NCBI GenBank assembly: GCA_038373865.1 | Contig: JAXGGA010001094.1 | Location: 46,001 to 110,000, forward strand | Source: Uloborus plumipes | Lineage: Eukaryota > Arthropoda > Arachnida > Araneae > Uloboridae | Direction: 5' to 3' | DNA length: 64,000 nt | Shown here: one piece after another, positions 48,810-60,887 of the stretch | How positions within the stretch are numbered: the stretch's first letter is position 1 | Layout: the number at the start of each line of letters is the position of its first letter | Notes under the pieces: model-generated | What the model saw: only the letters and a program-made list of their open reading frames with translations | Database searches by the model: none | Told to the model about the DNA's origin: nothing | Translations under genes and position numbers: made by a program

Positions 48810-49040
48810 CTATATTTTTAGATGAAAGGAAGGTGGAAAAAAGTTTTATTAGATATCTTTGGAAATAGGTTACTGAAGTAAAATCATTTATTTTAATGGA
48901 AAGAGAAAAAATTACGTTTGCTTCTACATCGACATCTTCTCTTTGATTGACGTCTGATGTTTTTGAACATCTTTTTCTTTTCCTCGAGACCATTTTCGAA
49001 TGTTTGCGGCGTCGAGCTTCTTGAGGACTATACACATAAC
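48810..49040 (-). CDS. HMG-box protein, exon 2 (end of HMG box, basic tail)
   Basis: The acceptor TTGCAACAG|GT continues the codon opened in exon 1 and gives GYVYSPQEARRRKH, the expected C-terminal end of a Sox/MATA HMG box. A lysine/arginine-rich stretch (SRKRKRCSK) follows and is a likely nuclear localisation signal. With the donor ATAG|GTAAAT the exon is 231 nt (77 codons), begins and ends in the same phase, and joins exon 3 in frame. The last 35 residues before that donor look less protein-like, and a weaker donor (GCAAAC|GTAATT, exon end 48916) would remove them but does not fit the exon 3 frame. The start is well supported; the end is provisional. Confidence 0.65.
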
Positions 49041-49490
49041 CTGTTGCAAGGATATTTATTGGCGCATTATACATTAAGCATGGTTTTCGAAAATAGATGT
49101 GCACCAAATCAATGCATAATGTCCCACCCATTTATACAATGTCTTTTAACTCTTTTTTCACAAAACTAGACGTCCATGTTACGTAGCTGTTTAATAATTT
49201 TTTATAAGAAAAATTTCCATACTCTATCGCAAACTGATTGGACTTTAACGAGTACCTACAAAAAAAGGGTGTTCTAAAGACAAACGATAGAACATTTTTT
49301 TTTTTCACATTCTGAACTTTCATCTCCCCCAAAGTTTTTATTTCCTCACTCCCAGGCCTTGCTCTTTCTACGCCTGATATCGGTATATTGACAACAATAA
49401 TATATATTTTCGTGGAGCAACCATATTTTAAACAATAAGAGAACTAAACAATACTTAAAATTGGTTATAAACAAAGAAAACTAATGACAA

Positions 49491-49665
49491 TTGAAGGGGC
49501 AAGTGAATAAAGGTTATATGTGAGTTTTGGAAGAGCACACTTTTTACCATGGATGAAATTAATTTTTTTTTTTTTTTTTAGTTTTTTTTTAGTTTTTATT
49601 TTTTTTAAGCTCTTTTTAGAAAAAATGTCACATACCACCTTTATTCACTGGCCCCTTCAATTGCG
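49491..49665. mobile_element. Short MITE with CAATTGAAGGGGC ends
   Basis: CAATTGAAGGGGCAAGTGAA on the left and its near-inverse (TTCACTGGCCCCTTCAATTG) on the right. A third, solo end lies at 49734-49766, and a diverged copy at 23953-24099. Confidence 0.65.
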
Positions 49666-49766
49666 TTTGTGAGTTAACACAATTGAATACACATTGATCT
49701 GAATTTGTGTAAATCGGCGAAATTCAAATGTCACATATCACCTTTATCCACTTGCTCCTTCAATTA

Positions 49767-51211
49767 TGAATTAATTTTGTCAAAAAAGTTAACAAATTTC
49801 AATTAACCTAAGCAACGTGGTTTGCTTTTGAACTGATGACTTGAATAAATATATCTTCAAAAACCTGCTTCTTTTTGGAGAGTTTGGAATATCCAAAATC
49901 CACCAATATTTCAAATAATATATTATATAAACTTTCTTAAATTTAGTCTTAAAATTAATTGTTGAATTTATAAACTAAGCTAACTTTATAATTACTAAAA
50001 GTTTTTATTGTTTTTGGCAACAATGAAATTCATTGTTTTTTAGTAACAATGAAGGAAAAAAAAAACCACGTAACTGAAGTTACACAAAAAAATTACGGAT
50101 CAAAATTTTAAAGCCCTCACATAAAAAGTTTCGCTTCAAGGGATTTTAAGACTTTTAACCTTCAAAATTTTCAATTTTCAGGAAAACAAATATACGTTAT
50201 GCATAATTTAATTCTAAACAATTTGATGCCTTATTTATGAAAATACTTAAAAGGCTTTTCGAGTTATCGTAAAAAACTCTAAGCAATCCCTGAAATGGAT
50301 TTAGGTTAAAGCAGGTGCTTAAACCTCCTTTTCTGAGAATCTATTTTTCATTTTGCATGCATGATATCTCAAAAGTTCTTGATATCTTTCTATGCAACTA
50401 TTTTCGTGTATTTGTCTGGCCCGTTTATATAATATGAACGTCAGTTTTACTTGAATATCAATCTCAATTTCAAAAAAATATTTTCTTTCAACATTTTGGT
50501 AAATTGTGTTATGTATTTTAAAATTTCAATAAAAATAACGTAGTGTCTTAAAACATATGAATTGAAGTACAAGTCTTGAGGAAGGTATCTGGCAATACTT
50601 TCAAATTAATATTAGGATTATATATGCATTTCTCAGTAAGAAAAGTTGCACGAAATTTTTCAAACGTGAAAAAACAGTACATTTTACCGTTACTTTTTTG
50701 TATCACAAAACTGTACTGTTTAAATGTACGTTACATCATGTATTATTTATGAGATTTTCGGATTTAATTAAAATCTAAAAAAATAAATATAGCTTTTGCA
50801 GAAATTTAGTTACACCCATTTAACTAATGGGTATTTGTTGTGTTCAACGCCTTCTAATTACTTAATGCCTACTGCTTTCTGGTTTTTAGAACAGAGTAAA
50901 ATGTCTCCCTTGGTTCACGAAGCACTGCCATCTATCGGAGTTCTTCCAAGCAGAGAAATTAACGATTTGTTGATTGTTTAATTTTTAATTAAAACATTTT
51001 AAAATCAAAAATTTAATTCGAATAGTGTTTGGATTTATCACCATAACAAAGGCATCATCGAAATGCCGCCAGGTGACGCTCAAAGTGGAGCAACTGTCTC
51101 CGGTATTGAGGCAAATGTAGTAGACATTTAGCATTTAGGAGGTGTTTGTGTCGCGCTTAAATTTTCAGATTCCTTAGACCCCTCAAAACCCAAATCGGTA
51201 TTTTTCATTAC
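49767..51211. other. Intron 1 of the HMG gene (part)
   Basis: AT-rich. A short + strand frame (MSPLVHEALPSIGVLPSR, 50900-50981) after a TTTTTAG acceptor-like site looks coding-like but is antisense to the gene and unsupported. Confidence 0.4.
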
Positions 51212-51467
51212 CCGGATAACGCTCCTTGTGCAGCGTGTCAAGATACTTGGCTCGTTCATAATATTTCATTTTGACGTCTTCAGCCAAACTTCTCCACATA
51301 GTCCCCAACATCGTACTGATATCCTTGTTGCTTTTGTCGGGATTTTTTTGCGCAAGAACCCTCCGATTGTCTTTGGCAAATAGCATGAAAGCGTTCGGAG
51401 GTCTTGCTATCTTTTCGCTTGACTTCTGTTTCAAAACAAGATCAGAAAATGAAGATCTTCCACTCAT
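51212..51467 (-). CDS. HMG-box protein, exon 1 (N-terminus and most of the HMG box)
   Basis: First coding exon of a Sox/MATA-type HMG-box DNA-binding protein, expected to act in the nucleus by bending DNA. The ATG at 51467 is preceded by an in-frame TAG 18 bases upstream. After a 20-residue leader the HMG box starts with ARPPNAFMLFAKDNRR, continues with the helix-2 segment ISTMLGTMWRSLAEDVK and the helix-3 segment YYERAKYLDTLHKERYPG. The exon ends after one base of the glycine codon (CCG G|GTAATG), and exon 2 completes the box. RPPNAFML differs from the RPMNAFMVW of canonical Sox proteins and is reminiscent of fungal mating-type HMG boxes and the Sox30/capicua range. It is therefore a divergent, possibly lineage-specific member. 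An acceptor-like TTACTTATAG lies just before the ATG, so a 5' UTR exon may exist. Confidence 0.85.
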
Positions 51468-51967
51468 CTCTTTTCTGGTCTATAAGTAAATTTTTTCAAA
51501 GGGAACATTAGATTACTTTTACCAGAATTCATAGTGAAAAAAAAAAGCTTTTTGCTAACGCACCCCCCCCCCCTCCTACCAAGATTGTACGTTACGCAAC
51601 TTAAATTTCTCATGTTGTCCTTACGTAGGGGAAATTAGAAAGGATTTTTAGTTTGCAGCAACACCTATTTAGTAATATTTTTAGTAATTTCCTAACATGT
51701 AGTTGATTCCTGTAAAAAAAATAAATACATAGTTCCAAAAATCAACGGAAGAATTTAAACAAACAATTTTAAAACTTTATACCTCTGTTGTAATATTCTT
51801 GTTTTTTCAAAATTATTTCTTGTGATTATAAAATGATAAAAATTTTGTAATTATCATTTAACTATTAATTGAGAGCTACTAGTGTCAAGTGCAATCCCTA
51901 TTTAGTTAATAGACACATTTTGGTTTAAAATGCTCAATGTAATTTGCAAAGTACAAGCGGAGAAAAA

Positions 51968-52706
51968 CGTATGGGGCAGACTGAAATAATTAATTTCGTT
52001 CCCTTATGCATTTATTTACTAAATCACGTACGTATTTTTTCCTTTATTAATTTTATTATTTACTAAATCACGTAATTTATTTACTAAATGCATTTATTTA
52101 CTAAATCACTTACGTATTTTTTCCTTTATTAATTTATTCACAGTAATTCATTTATTTAATCATTCATTCACCTATTTGTTATTCATTCTTTATTTTATTC
52201 AACCATTTCATTTTATCATATCTTAACCCAGGTAGCACAAATAACCTTTAAACGTTTTATAAACCATTTAAGTGGTTGTTACAACGTTAATAACCATTTT
52301 ACAATCTTTAAAAAACGAAATGTGCTACTTTGGTAATTCATTCATTTATTTGTTTATTTTATTATTCGTATGTATTTTTACTCATGATTCATTTATTTGT
52401 TTTTTCTTGCAGTCATTTGATTAAAATTACTGTAATTCAGTTAATAGAAAAGAGTTTCACTACAAAAATATTATATTTTTTACTTTGCCCCATGGTGTTT
52501 CGAGGTGAAATTTTCTCACATTTTTTTGAAGGTGCAAAGTATGAATTTGAAACTGCCAAAAATGAAAAATAACATTTAAACGACAGCATTATTACAAAAT
52601 ACGCTATTCCTTCTTCATGTGTACTAATTTCCAGATAAAAATACCAACTCGTTCATTTTTAGAAGGTGTGTTATCTTAAATATTTCACTCTGCCCCACAT
52701 ACCCCT
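51968..52706. mobile_element. Candidate element with GTATGGGGCAGA ends
   Basis: GTATGGGGCAGACTGAAATA near 51970 is inverted at 52680-52704 (GTATGTGGGGCAGAGTGAAA on the minus strand). Between them lie AT-rich ATTTATTTACTAAATCAC repeats and the 52228 MITE. Confidence 0.4.
52228..52336. mobile_element. Short MITE with CCNAAGTAGCACA ends
   Basis: Left CCCAGGTAGCACAAATAAC, right inverse CCAAAGTAGCACATTTCG, with a central run of TAACCATTT/AAACCATTT words. Confidence 0.55.
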
Positions 52707-53822
52707 ACCTAAAATTCCATTTTATTCGAACAACTCCTTGTGGATGCGGCCTTTTTTTATATTTTAGTGTGTATTTAACCAGTATTTGTCTAAAAGCGAT
52801 GTAATTGCCATATGAGAACACTTCTGAGTTGCTCGTGCTTGTATTTGTAAAGAAGCAAAAATAAAACTCTTTGAAATTCAAAACAAATTAAAAAAAAAAT
52901 ATTTTTGGCGATAGTACAAAACTCGCCAATGTTTTGGCACTGTATAATAAGACTGATACGGCAGATTTATTTAAATTATTTTGTCTAATAATTCTTCCTT
53001 CAGAAAAATTGGAGGCGTTTAAAATCGTTTAAAAATACCTTCCTAAAACGCTCCGTGATAAAAAGCAAATTTTATTGGACTTTTTTTTCATTGGGAAAGA
53101 TTGATAATTTACAAAATAATATTGAGTGCTAAAGCATTCGATAGTTAAACTCACTTGTTTACAAGAAACAGGGCATGATTATTGCATGAAGATTAATTAT
53201 TATACATTTGTTATTAGATTCTTAAAACAAAACTTTATTCTTAGGAAGTACGAGTAGTATTTTCTATCAACAATTTAAAAATCTGTACAAAAATAATTGT
53301 TTTGAAAGTCACAGTAAAAAAATAAGTTTTAAAACTACATATAAACACAAACTTTCGTTCATTATTACTTTTACACAACTCGTAAACAATAGGAGGAGTA
53401 TTGTTCCCATAGTCTTCAATAATACACTTTCCAGTGTTTAATCAGTCAATACAAATACATTATGTTACTCAACAATTATTACACATAAATGCATTTTAAT
53501 GTCATAATCCCATCAAAATGCGTCCCTAGCTTTAACAGACAATGAATCATGAAATTATCAAGTAAAAGTTAACTTACGCAGTGCAGCTTATTGTAAAATT
53601 TTAACATTAAACAGTTTACATTTTAACAATATCTTCGACACTAAGATTTCAAACAAATAGGATGCTTCTTTAGAATCAGAAATTTAAAGGAAGCGCGTGG
53701 CATAATTTTGAAATATTAGCTCAAAAATGAAGTGCGGAATATTTAAAGGCTAAACTGTAGCTGGATGATATGAAGTAGTAATCAAAACGTGGAGCACTTC
53801 GTGGAGTTGAAAATATGAGATT
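52707..53822. other. AT-rich DNA upstream of the HMG gene
   Basis: Nothing supported. Confidence 0.5.
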
Positions 53823-54613
53823 TTTACTTCCTTTTACGTAGTAAAGGAAGTATTGTGATCACGAAAAAAATTTCACTCAAATTTCGGTCTAAATTTTGAC
53901 TTTGCTCACCCCTGAATGAATGTCGCGTAGTTTTTTCGACCTATCAGCACGTGCATATGTATCTAACAACATACAAACAGCCGAAAAATCAATTTCGACC
54001 ACCCCCGAGTAAATTACGACGAGTTTTCTCGTGACGTCTGTGTGTACGTATGTGCGGATGTATGTGCGTATGTATGTCACATAACTCAAAAACTATATGC
54101 CGTAGAAGCTTCTAGCTTGGTATGCGGGCTCTGATGGGGGTCTAGTTGTGCACCTGCCCTTGTGATTGCATTCGAATGTTCCCAAGGGGAGTCTTTTACC
54201 CCTTTTTTGGGGTAAGTCAATATTAATTTCAATACAGACTCAAGTGATATGAATTGGCGCGACCACTTGGCGACATGTCGCCAAGCTTTTAGTCGCCAAG
54301 TGTTTGACGCCAACTTGGCGAAATATCGCCAAGTTGGCGACAAATTTGGCGAAAAAATTATTTTTTGAGTTTGGGTTTAACTTGGCGCTATTGGCGATAT
54401 TTTGCGAAAAATTCACTGAATGATATTAAAATCAGCAATATTTAGAAAATTAACCATTGTAAAAAATGTTTTGCATTGTTTCGTGGCAGATTAGGGGAGT
54501 AAATATTTGAATTGTTACCTTGCTTACGCTAAGCACGTTTTTTAACACTTAAGGCAACTACTAAGAAATTTACACGTAAAAGGAAGTAGTGTGGGGTCCA
54601 TACCAGATTTTTT
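53823..54613 (+). mobile_element. Dispersed repeat (family B), copy 2
   Basis: Collinear with 45401-46171, including TATATGCCGTAGAAGCTTCT and the GGCGA/TCGCC block (54255-54410), which is richer here (CGCCAAGTTGGCGAC). Confidence 0.75.
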
Positions 54614-56814
54614 TCTTATAAACTGTGGGGACCCCTCTCCTTAAACACTTATTAATTATACGTTGCGTAAAAATTCCTAATGCAATGTGTACTCCATGTT
54701 AAACTCTACAAGAAAACGTGATGAACATAGAAAAAATAGTAAAAACTAACCTTGAAACACTTTTTTGAAAAATGTTGCTTGAACTCGCAAAAAAATTTTT
54801 TTGGGGGAATTTTTTTTTACATAAGTTATCTGATCTAAATTTTTCCCCCATGAAACCCAAACAAATGCAAAACCAATCATTGTGATGAAATATAACATGA
54901 TCAGTATAAAAAAGTATGAAAACCATATGCGTATTTCAGTTTTAAGGGGATGGCCCACTTACCCCAGTGACCCACTTACCTGAACCAACCGTATTTATTT
55001 ATTTGTTTTTTCACGAAAATAGCGGTAAAAATGTGTCGGAAATAAAATAATAAGAGAGAAAAGGGAAAAAGGAAAATCTGTATTTATGTCGAAAAAAATG
55101 AAAAATTATTTCAAGTTTGTCCAGTAGAGACTCTGTCTCGGCGATGTCTACTGAAGAAGCATTAAATAAAAAAAATTCATATTTTAATTAGTCATAAATG
55201 CTGTTGTCCAATTCCACCGAACCCTATCTCGAAACTTATTAGGAATTTAAGAGCATCATAATTTTTTCAATAAGCGGGGTCTCACCCCCCACCAAGGAAA
55301 ATTCTTTCAATCCAACTCCCAATTCAGTACAGCTTCAACATTCAATTCAACTCAAATAGCATATCACATGGATGTTCTCTGAATGAAGTTGACTGGAGAG
55401 TGGAAATTGAGGTTGAAGTGGAAATTTGGGGGTTGAACGAATTTTCATACGTGTGCTATCCCATTTAGGTAAATTCCCGAAAAAAAACTTTTCTTGCAAC
55501 CCATGCATTAACTATCAAAGAATAAATTTCCTGAAAACTATTATTTGCGACAAATTACAAGCTAGTGATACAGCAGTCATTAAACGTGCTATTAAAAAAA
55601 AGATCCAGGAACGCCATATTTAAAGGTTCAAGAAACTGGTCTTAATCTCAGAAAAAAAATATCTCTTTTATATTTCTAATTAGTTAATTCTAATTGAAAC
55701 TATCAATCGAAATAATGATTTTTATCGAGATAATTACATCCCCCTTGAACTTTTTTAATTCTCACAAAACAAAAATTCCCTAACAAAAAATAAATTATAC
55801 AGCAAATTTTACCATGCGTTTAATTTCTTCAATTCCTTTTCCTTTTTTACCCATCAGCTTTTTAAAAAGTTAAATAACTAACCCGGGTTTTAACAAAAAC
55901 CGGTACACACTTTTGTTGTTGCTAGTATTAGATGGAACTAGGATGAATGACTAACGACAAAATTTCTTTGTTTCATTGCGTTTTCTTCGTATTACATGAC
56001 ATGTTTTGTACTATTTTTCTTTATCCTGGAACAAAACGTTTGAAATGCAGAAAGACTTCGATTTTCTTCTTTAATCATCGGGAAATGCAAAGAGCAAAGT
56101 GATGCAAATATTTTCCTCCATAATTTATCACTAGGTCCATTACGCCTCCTGAAAGCTTCATTTTCCAAGAGAACTTTTTTTTCTGTTTACTTGTGTTTTT
56201 AATTTTTTTATGCGGTGAGTCAGATCGCAGACAAAGCAAAGGAGAAAATGTCTTCATTTAACTTCTTTTTTCTGAAAAAGTAATCCCAAAAGAAAAAAGG
56301 TTTATATCTCTTTTTTTTTCAGTCGGTTTTAGAAATTAATCATGTTTCTTTTGTTTCGCCCTACCTCTTTGTTAACTATTTGGTATGCCTAGGTGGTTTG
56401 AGTACTACTGAAAACAGAAGCATATCGATTTTATAAACCAGCTTATCGTTTTCATTAGTTTCGACTTTTTGTTCGTTTGTAACCGTCCAGAGATAAAAAT
56501 ATATTATGCATCTTATATTATACATCCATGGATTTAGGTCTCACATTGTTAGTTTCATAAGGCGTTAAAAACTTTAAAAACCCCTCCCCATCCCCGCCTG
56601 TTAGGGATTGACGCCAAAATTGAATTGGCGCTTGTTTCCGTGTGGGTTTACTGTTATTCTAAATGTCATTTAAACTGCAGCAATAATTCTTGACACATAA
56701 TAGTTGCGACGATAAAAAAAAAAAAAAAAAAAAAAACTTTCAATTGCGCCCCCTCCCCTTTTGAACTACTAGCATTAAAAATTGAATCAGCTATTGTACG
56801 CTTTGAGCCGCTTT
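54614..56814. other. AT-rich DNA with repeat fragments
   Basis: 56575-56720 matches the left body of the 38256 repeat (GACGCCAAAATTGAATTGGCGC). A poly-A run lies near 56715. No gene seen. Confidence 0.45.
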
Positions 56815-58465
56815 TTACGCTAGAGCCGCTATATAGACACGCTCTCGCATCAAGCTTTTAAGTTCACAATAAATTGTTCACTTTGAATCCAATTTATTGT
56901 ACTTTCAGCATTCTTGTACTTTCAACTTTCATTGTTGAGGAGCTAGGGTTACCACAAGAAAGTTTTGGGACAATGCCAAGTTTCGGTAAATTCACGTACC
57001 AGAAAGCGATAACTCGCCAAAAAAGACAACGCTTTTAATAGAAAAGACAATAACTGAAACACGCGCTGAACCCAAAGTGCTGAAACTCAATCTTGATGCG
57101 TCGGCTCGGCTCATCTATTTTAGGACCTTACCTTCTAAGGTCTACCCGCTAATCACTTTTTTGTTTGATTTCGTTCGATGCTTTACGTCGGACTGGCTGT
57201 TCATACCATCGAGCTCTAATACTTTGTTTTATAGCTCAATGATTGATACCGAGTCACATTTTGCAATGCTGACGAATCCAGAGCCGCTATGGACAAGCTG
57301 ACACATGAAGTTTAAATTCAACCGCTTAAGATCCAATTTATTTATTTTAACTTTCAATTTTTCATTTTTGCGCAGCTAGGGTTACCAGAGCAAAGTTCCG
57401 GGTCATTGCCAAGCTTGGCCAAATTCGCCTGCCGCTAATAATTGCTCACACTGAAAAGTTACCAAAACGCGATAAATTGCCGGAAAAGACAACTACTCAT
57501 CAACCGCCAGAAAGACATAACACGCGCTGGATCCAAAGTGGTTAAACGTAATCTTGTTGCGTCGGCTGGTCTGTATAGTCATCTGAACCGAATCGGTAAA
57601 CATTCCAACAATAAATAAATTTGAAACAAAAGCTAAATTTGCAGAAATGACATTTAAAGCTGTCGATAGTTATAATTAAGGCCACTATATAGACGAGCCG
57701 ACACATCAAGATTAAGTTTAACCACTTTGGATCCAGCTCGTGTTTGACTGTTTGAGTGGTTGTCTCTTCTGGCGAGTTATCGCGTAATTTTTAACTGTGA
57801 GCAATTATTAGCGGCGCGTGAACTTGGTCATGTCCCGAAACTTTTTTGGAACCCTATCTGAAATTGAAAGTTAAAGTTTCTAAGTTGGATCCAAAGTGGT
57901 CGATCTTAAGCTTGATGGGTCGTTCTGTCTAAAAAGCGCCTTAAGTTTTAATTAACGCAACTATATAAACCTAAGGCCCCTATATATATGAGCCGGCGCA
58001 TCAAGATTAAGTTTCACCACTTTGGATCCAGCGCGTGTTTGTGTGTTTGAGTGGTTGTCTTTTCTGGCCAGTAATCGCGTTTTGGTAATTTTTTACTGTG
58101 AGCAATTATTAGCGGCACGTGGATTTGGCAAAGCTTAGCAATGTGCCAAAACTTTTTTCTGGTAACCCTACTCCGCAACAATGAAAATTTGAAAGTAAAA
58201 GTTAAGGAAATGGATCCAAAGTGGTGAAACTTAATCTTGATGCGTCGGCCTGTCTATATAGCGGCTCTATATAAACCAACCGACACATTTTGATTAAGGT
58301 TGACCACTTTGGATCAAACTTATTTAATTTTACTTTCAATTTTACGTTGTTGCGGGGCTAGGGTTAATAGAAATGAATTTCGGGTCATGTCTAAGCTTTG
58401 CCAAATTCACATGCTGCTTTGAAAATTACCAAAACGTGATAACTCCAAAAAAAAAACCACTTCAA
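56815..58465. repeat. Cluster of five copies of a 290-bp MITE with 50-bp TIRs
   Basis: Copies at about 56821-57125, 57282-57587, 57677-57949, 57974-58267 and 58262-58465 (truncated). The ends read GCCGCTATATAGAC, then CACATCAAGATTAAG and CACTTTGGATCCA, and are repeated inverted at the other end. The interior (AGTTATCGCG, CAATTATTAGCGGC, CTAGGGTTACC) appears in both orientations, so the copies were inserted or inverted independently rather than simply amplified in tandem. Confidence 0.75.
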
Positions 58466-59345
58466 TCTCAAAAAAAAAAAAAAAGAAAAAACTTGCTCTG
58501 CATTCTGCGGAGGGGGCGTATATAATGTCTTAGTAAGAAAGGCTTGAAACAATGATGCCGCCAAGTTACATGGCAAATTTGCAACATGGTTGCCGCCTTT
58601 TGGCATGTAATTGCTCTTTTGGCTCCAAGAAACGTGTTAGACATCGGAGCTAACGATAAGTATGTCACATTGGACGTGCCTTTTTTTCGAATGGGGAAAA
58701 AATATTCATTTTTACCTATTAATGTTTTATAAAATTAAAGAACGCATTTTCTTTTCATCAAATTAGGCACTCGCATTTCTTATGCGTCGTCGAGATTTTT
58801 GACGCCAAAAACTACATACTTCTACCCTTGATGTAGATGAAGCAAAATAAAACAATTGTTGTCCGAAATTTGCTGACCGCGCCAAACTCAGTAACCGAAA
58901 TACATTTCTAAAATTGCCAAACACTTTGAAAAAATTTCAAAATAGATTCTTCATTTGTATACTTTGTAACGATCCCAGAAGTTGACAACATTAAGAAAGG
59001 AAAACTTTCATTTAGTTGTAAAACATAAATAAATAAATAAATAAAATTGAAAAAAGTACAACAGCTTAAAGCAAGACTTGAAACAATACAAACCTTTCAA
59101 GAAATCAACATAGAAAAGTTCGACAAATTTTCGTTACGCATTTCAAAAGCGCTTCAGAAGTGAATTTTTGGCGCTATTAACTGGCCATACACCGAAAGTA
59201 TCTCAGCATTTTGAGAGAATTTTTTTTTGATAATGATTGAGGGGAAGAGGAGGAAAAGGGCTATTCCATGAAAAAGTAACCACATTGTCCCACACGTTTT
59301 GGTTCATATATTTATTTAAGAAGTACTAGGTATTAACCAACTTTT
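58466..59345. other. AT-rich DNA
   Basis: A solo GGGCTATTCCATG end (59258) relates to the 30868 element. There is an (AAAT)n tract at 59023-59046. No gene seen. Confidence 0.45.
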
Positions 59346-60130
59346 CACTTCCTTTTACGAAGTAAAGAGAGTATTGTGATAGCAAAAAAAAAAAAAAAGA
59401 AAAGAAAAATCACTAAAATTTAGGTCTAAATTTTGACTTTGCTTATACCCGATTGAATGTTGAATAATTTTATTGATCTGTCAGCACGTGCATATGTACC
59501 TACCAACATATAACTAGCCGAAAAATCTTTTTTAAAAGACCCCGAGTTAATTACGACGAGTTTTCGCGTGACGTCTGTATGTACATATGTATGTGCGTAT
59601 GTCGCATAGCTCAAAAACTATATGCCGTAGAATCTTCTAGTTTTGTATGTAGGCTCTGAAGGGGGTCTATTGTGCACCTCCCCCTGTGGTTGCATTTGAA
59701 TGTGCCCAAGGGGTGTTTTATCCCTTTTTTGGGGGACAAATAAATGTTAATTGCAATGCAGACTTAAAGTGATATGAATCGGTACTACCAGTTGGCGATA
59801 TATCGTCAAGCTATTGTTCTTCAAGTGTTTGACGTCAACTCGGTGACATATCGCCAAGTTGGCGACAAATCTGGTGAAAAAAATTTTTTTTTTGAATTTG
59901 GGTTCAATATGGTGATACTTTGCGAAAACCCACTCAGTAATTTTAAAATCGGCAATACTTAGAAAATGAATCATTGTAAAACAATTTTTTTCATCTTTTC
60001 GTGGCAAACTGGGGGTGTAAATGTTTGAATTGTTATCTTGCTCACTCCAAGCCCTAGTTTAACTCTTAAGGCATGTACTAAGAAATTTACATGTAAAAGG
60101 AAGCAGTGTGGGGTCCATACTAGATTTTTT
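59346..60130 (+). mobile_element. Dispersed repeat (family B), copy 3, more diverged
   Basis: Same order of blocks as the other two copies; the left palindrome has drifted (CTTTTACGAAGTAAAGAGAG). Confidence 0.7.
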
Positions 60131-60363
60131 TCTTAAAAAATTCCGCAAACGTGCGTGATTTCTTAAGCAACCATATTTTGTTTATTACAATTTTAAATAA
60201 TTATTTTCATGACATTTATGAAACGTCAAGTGTAGCAAAAAAAAAAAAAGAAAAGAAAAAAAACGGTCGAAAAGCGCATCAGCTTACGCTTTCAAGGAAT
60301 TAGTAGAAAAATATACACCGTCTATACTTGGCTTTGAGTTTACACAGCACCTGCCGCCTGCGT

Positions 60364-60887
60364 TTAACCCATTTATGCCCAAGTTTTATTTAACAATTTT
60401 TTTAAATTTTTATCTGCTTAAAACTCTTACTTCGAATGGTTTACATACATTTTAGGCTTTAAATAGTTCGCCGTTGCCATATTCATTAAGTTATTTAATG
60501 TCCTGTTTATGGGATATTTTGCAGATATGTGAGCAAAATACGACATTACTTGACTTTACTTGTGCAAAGTAACATTTCAGAAGGCATCTCTGATCAATTT
60601 TAAGCAAATCATTTTAAAATAGTTTAATTTTATGAAAAATAAGTTCGTAAAAAAAAGAAAAAAACACTCTGTGGCTACCCATGCTGGATCGTGGCTTGAA
60701 TGATTTGCCTGAAAATAGCTGTCAATGAATAAACTCTGATGACCAAATAGTGGCTCTAGCTGGTTTTCTCAAGAAGAAGGACTATTTAACTTGTGAAAAA
60801 CAGATTTAGTAAAATGCCATTACCGGTTTTTGCATGCAGTAACTAACAAGCGTCCCATTTACAGGCTACTGGGCATAAATGGATTAA
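60364..60887. mobile_element. piggyBac-like MITE, related family
   Basis: TTAA flanks. Ends are CCCATTTATGCCC on the left and the inverse of TCCATTTATGCCC on the right. The terminal words resemble the other three copies but the body differs, so this is a sister family. Confidence 0.65.

Noticed and set aside
49571..49607. Apparent poly-T promoter or terminator element
   Set aside because: It lies in the loop of the CAATTGAAGGGGC MITE; simple low-complexity sequence.
50796..50981. 61-codon plus frame ending PSREINDLLIV after a TTTTTAG site
   Set aside because: Antisense within HMG intron 1, weak acceptor, no partner exon; kept only as a note.
54945..54990. CCCACTTACCCCAGTGACCC as a pair of minus-strand splice donors
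   Set aside because: GTAAGT appears twice 18 bases apart on the minus strand, but no exon frame leads into it.
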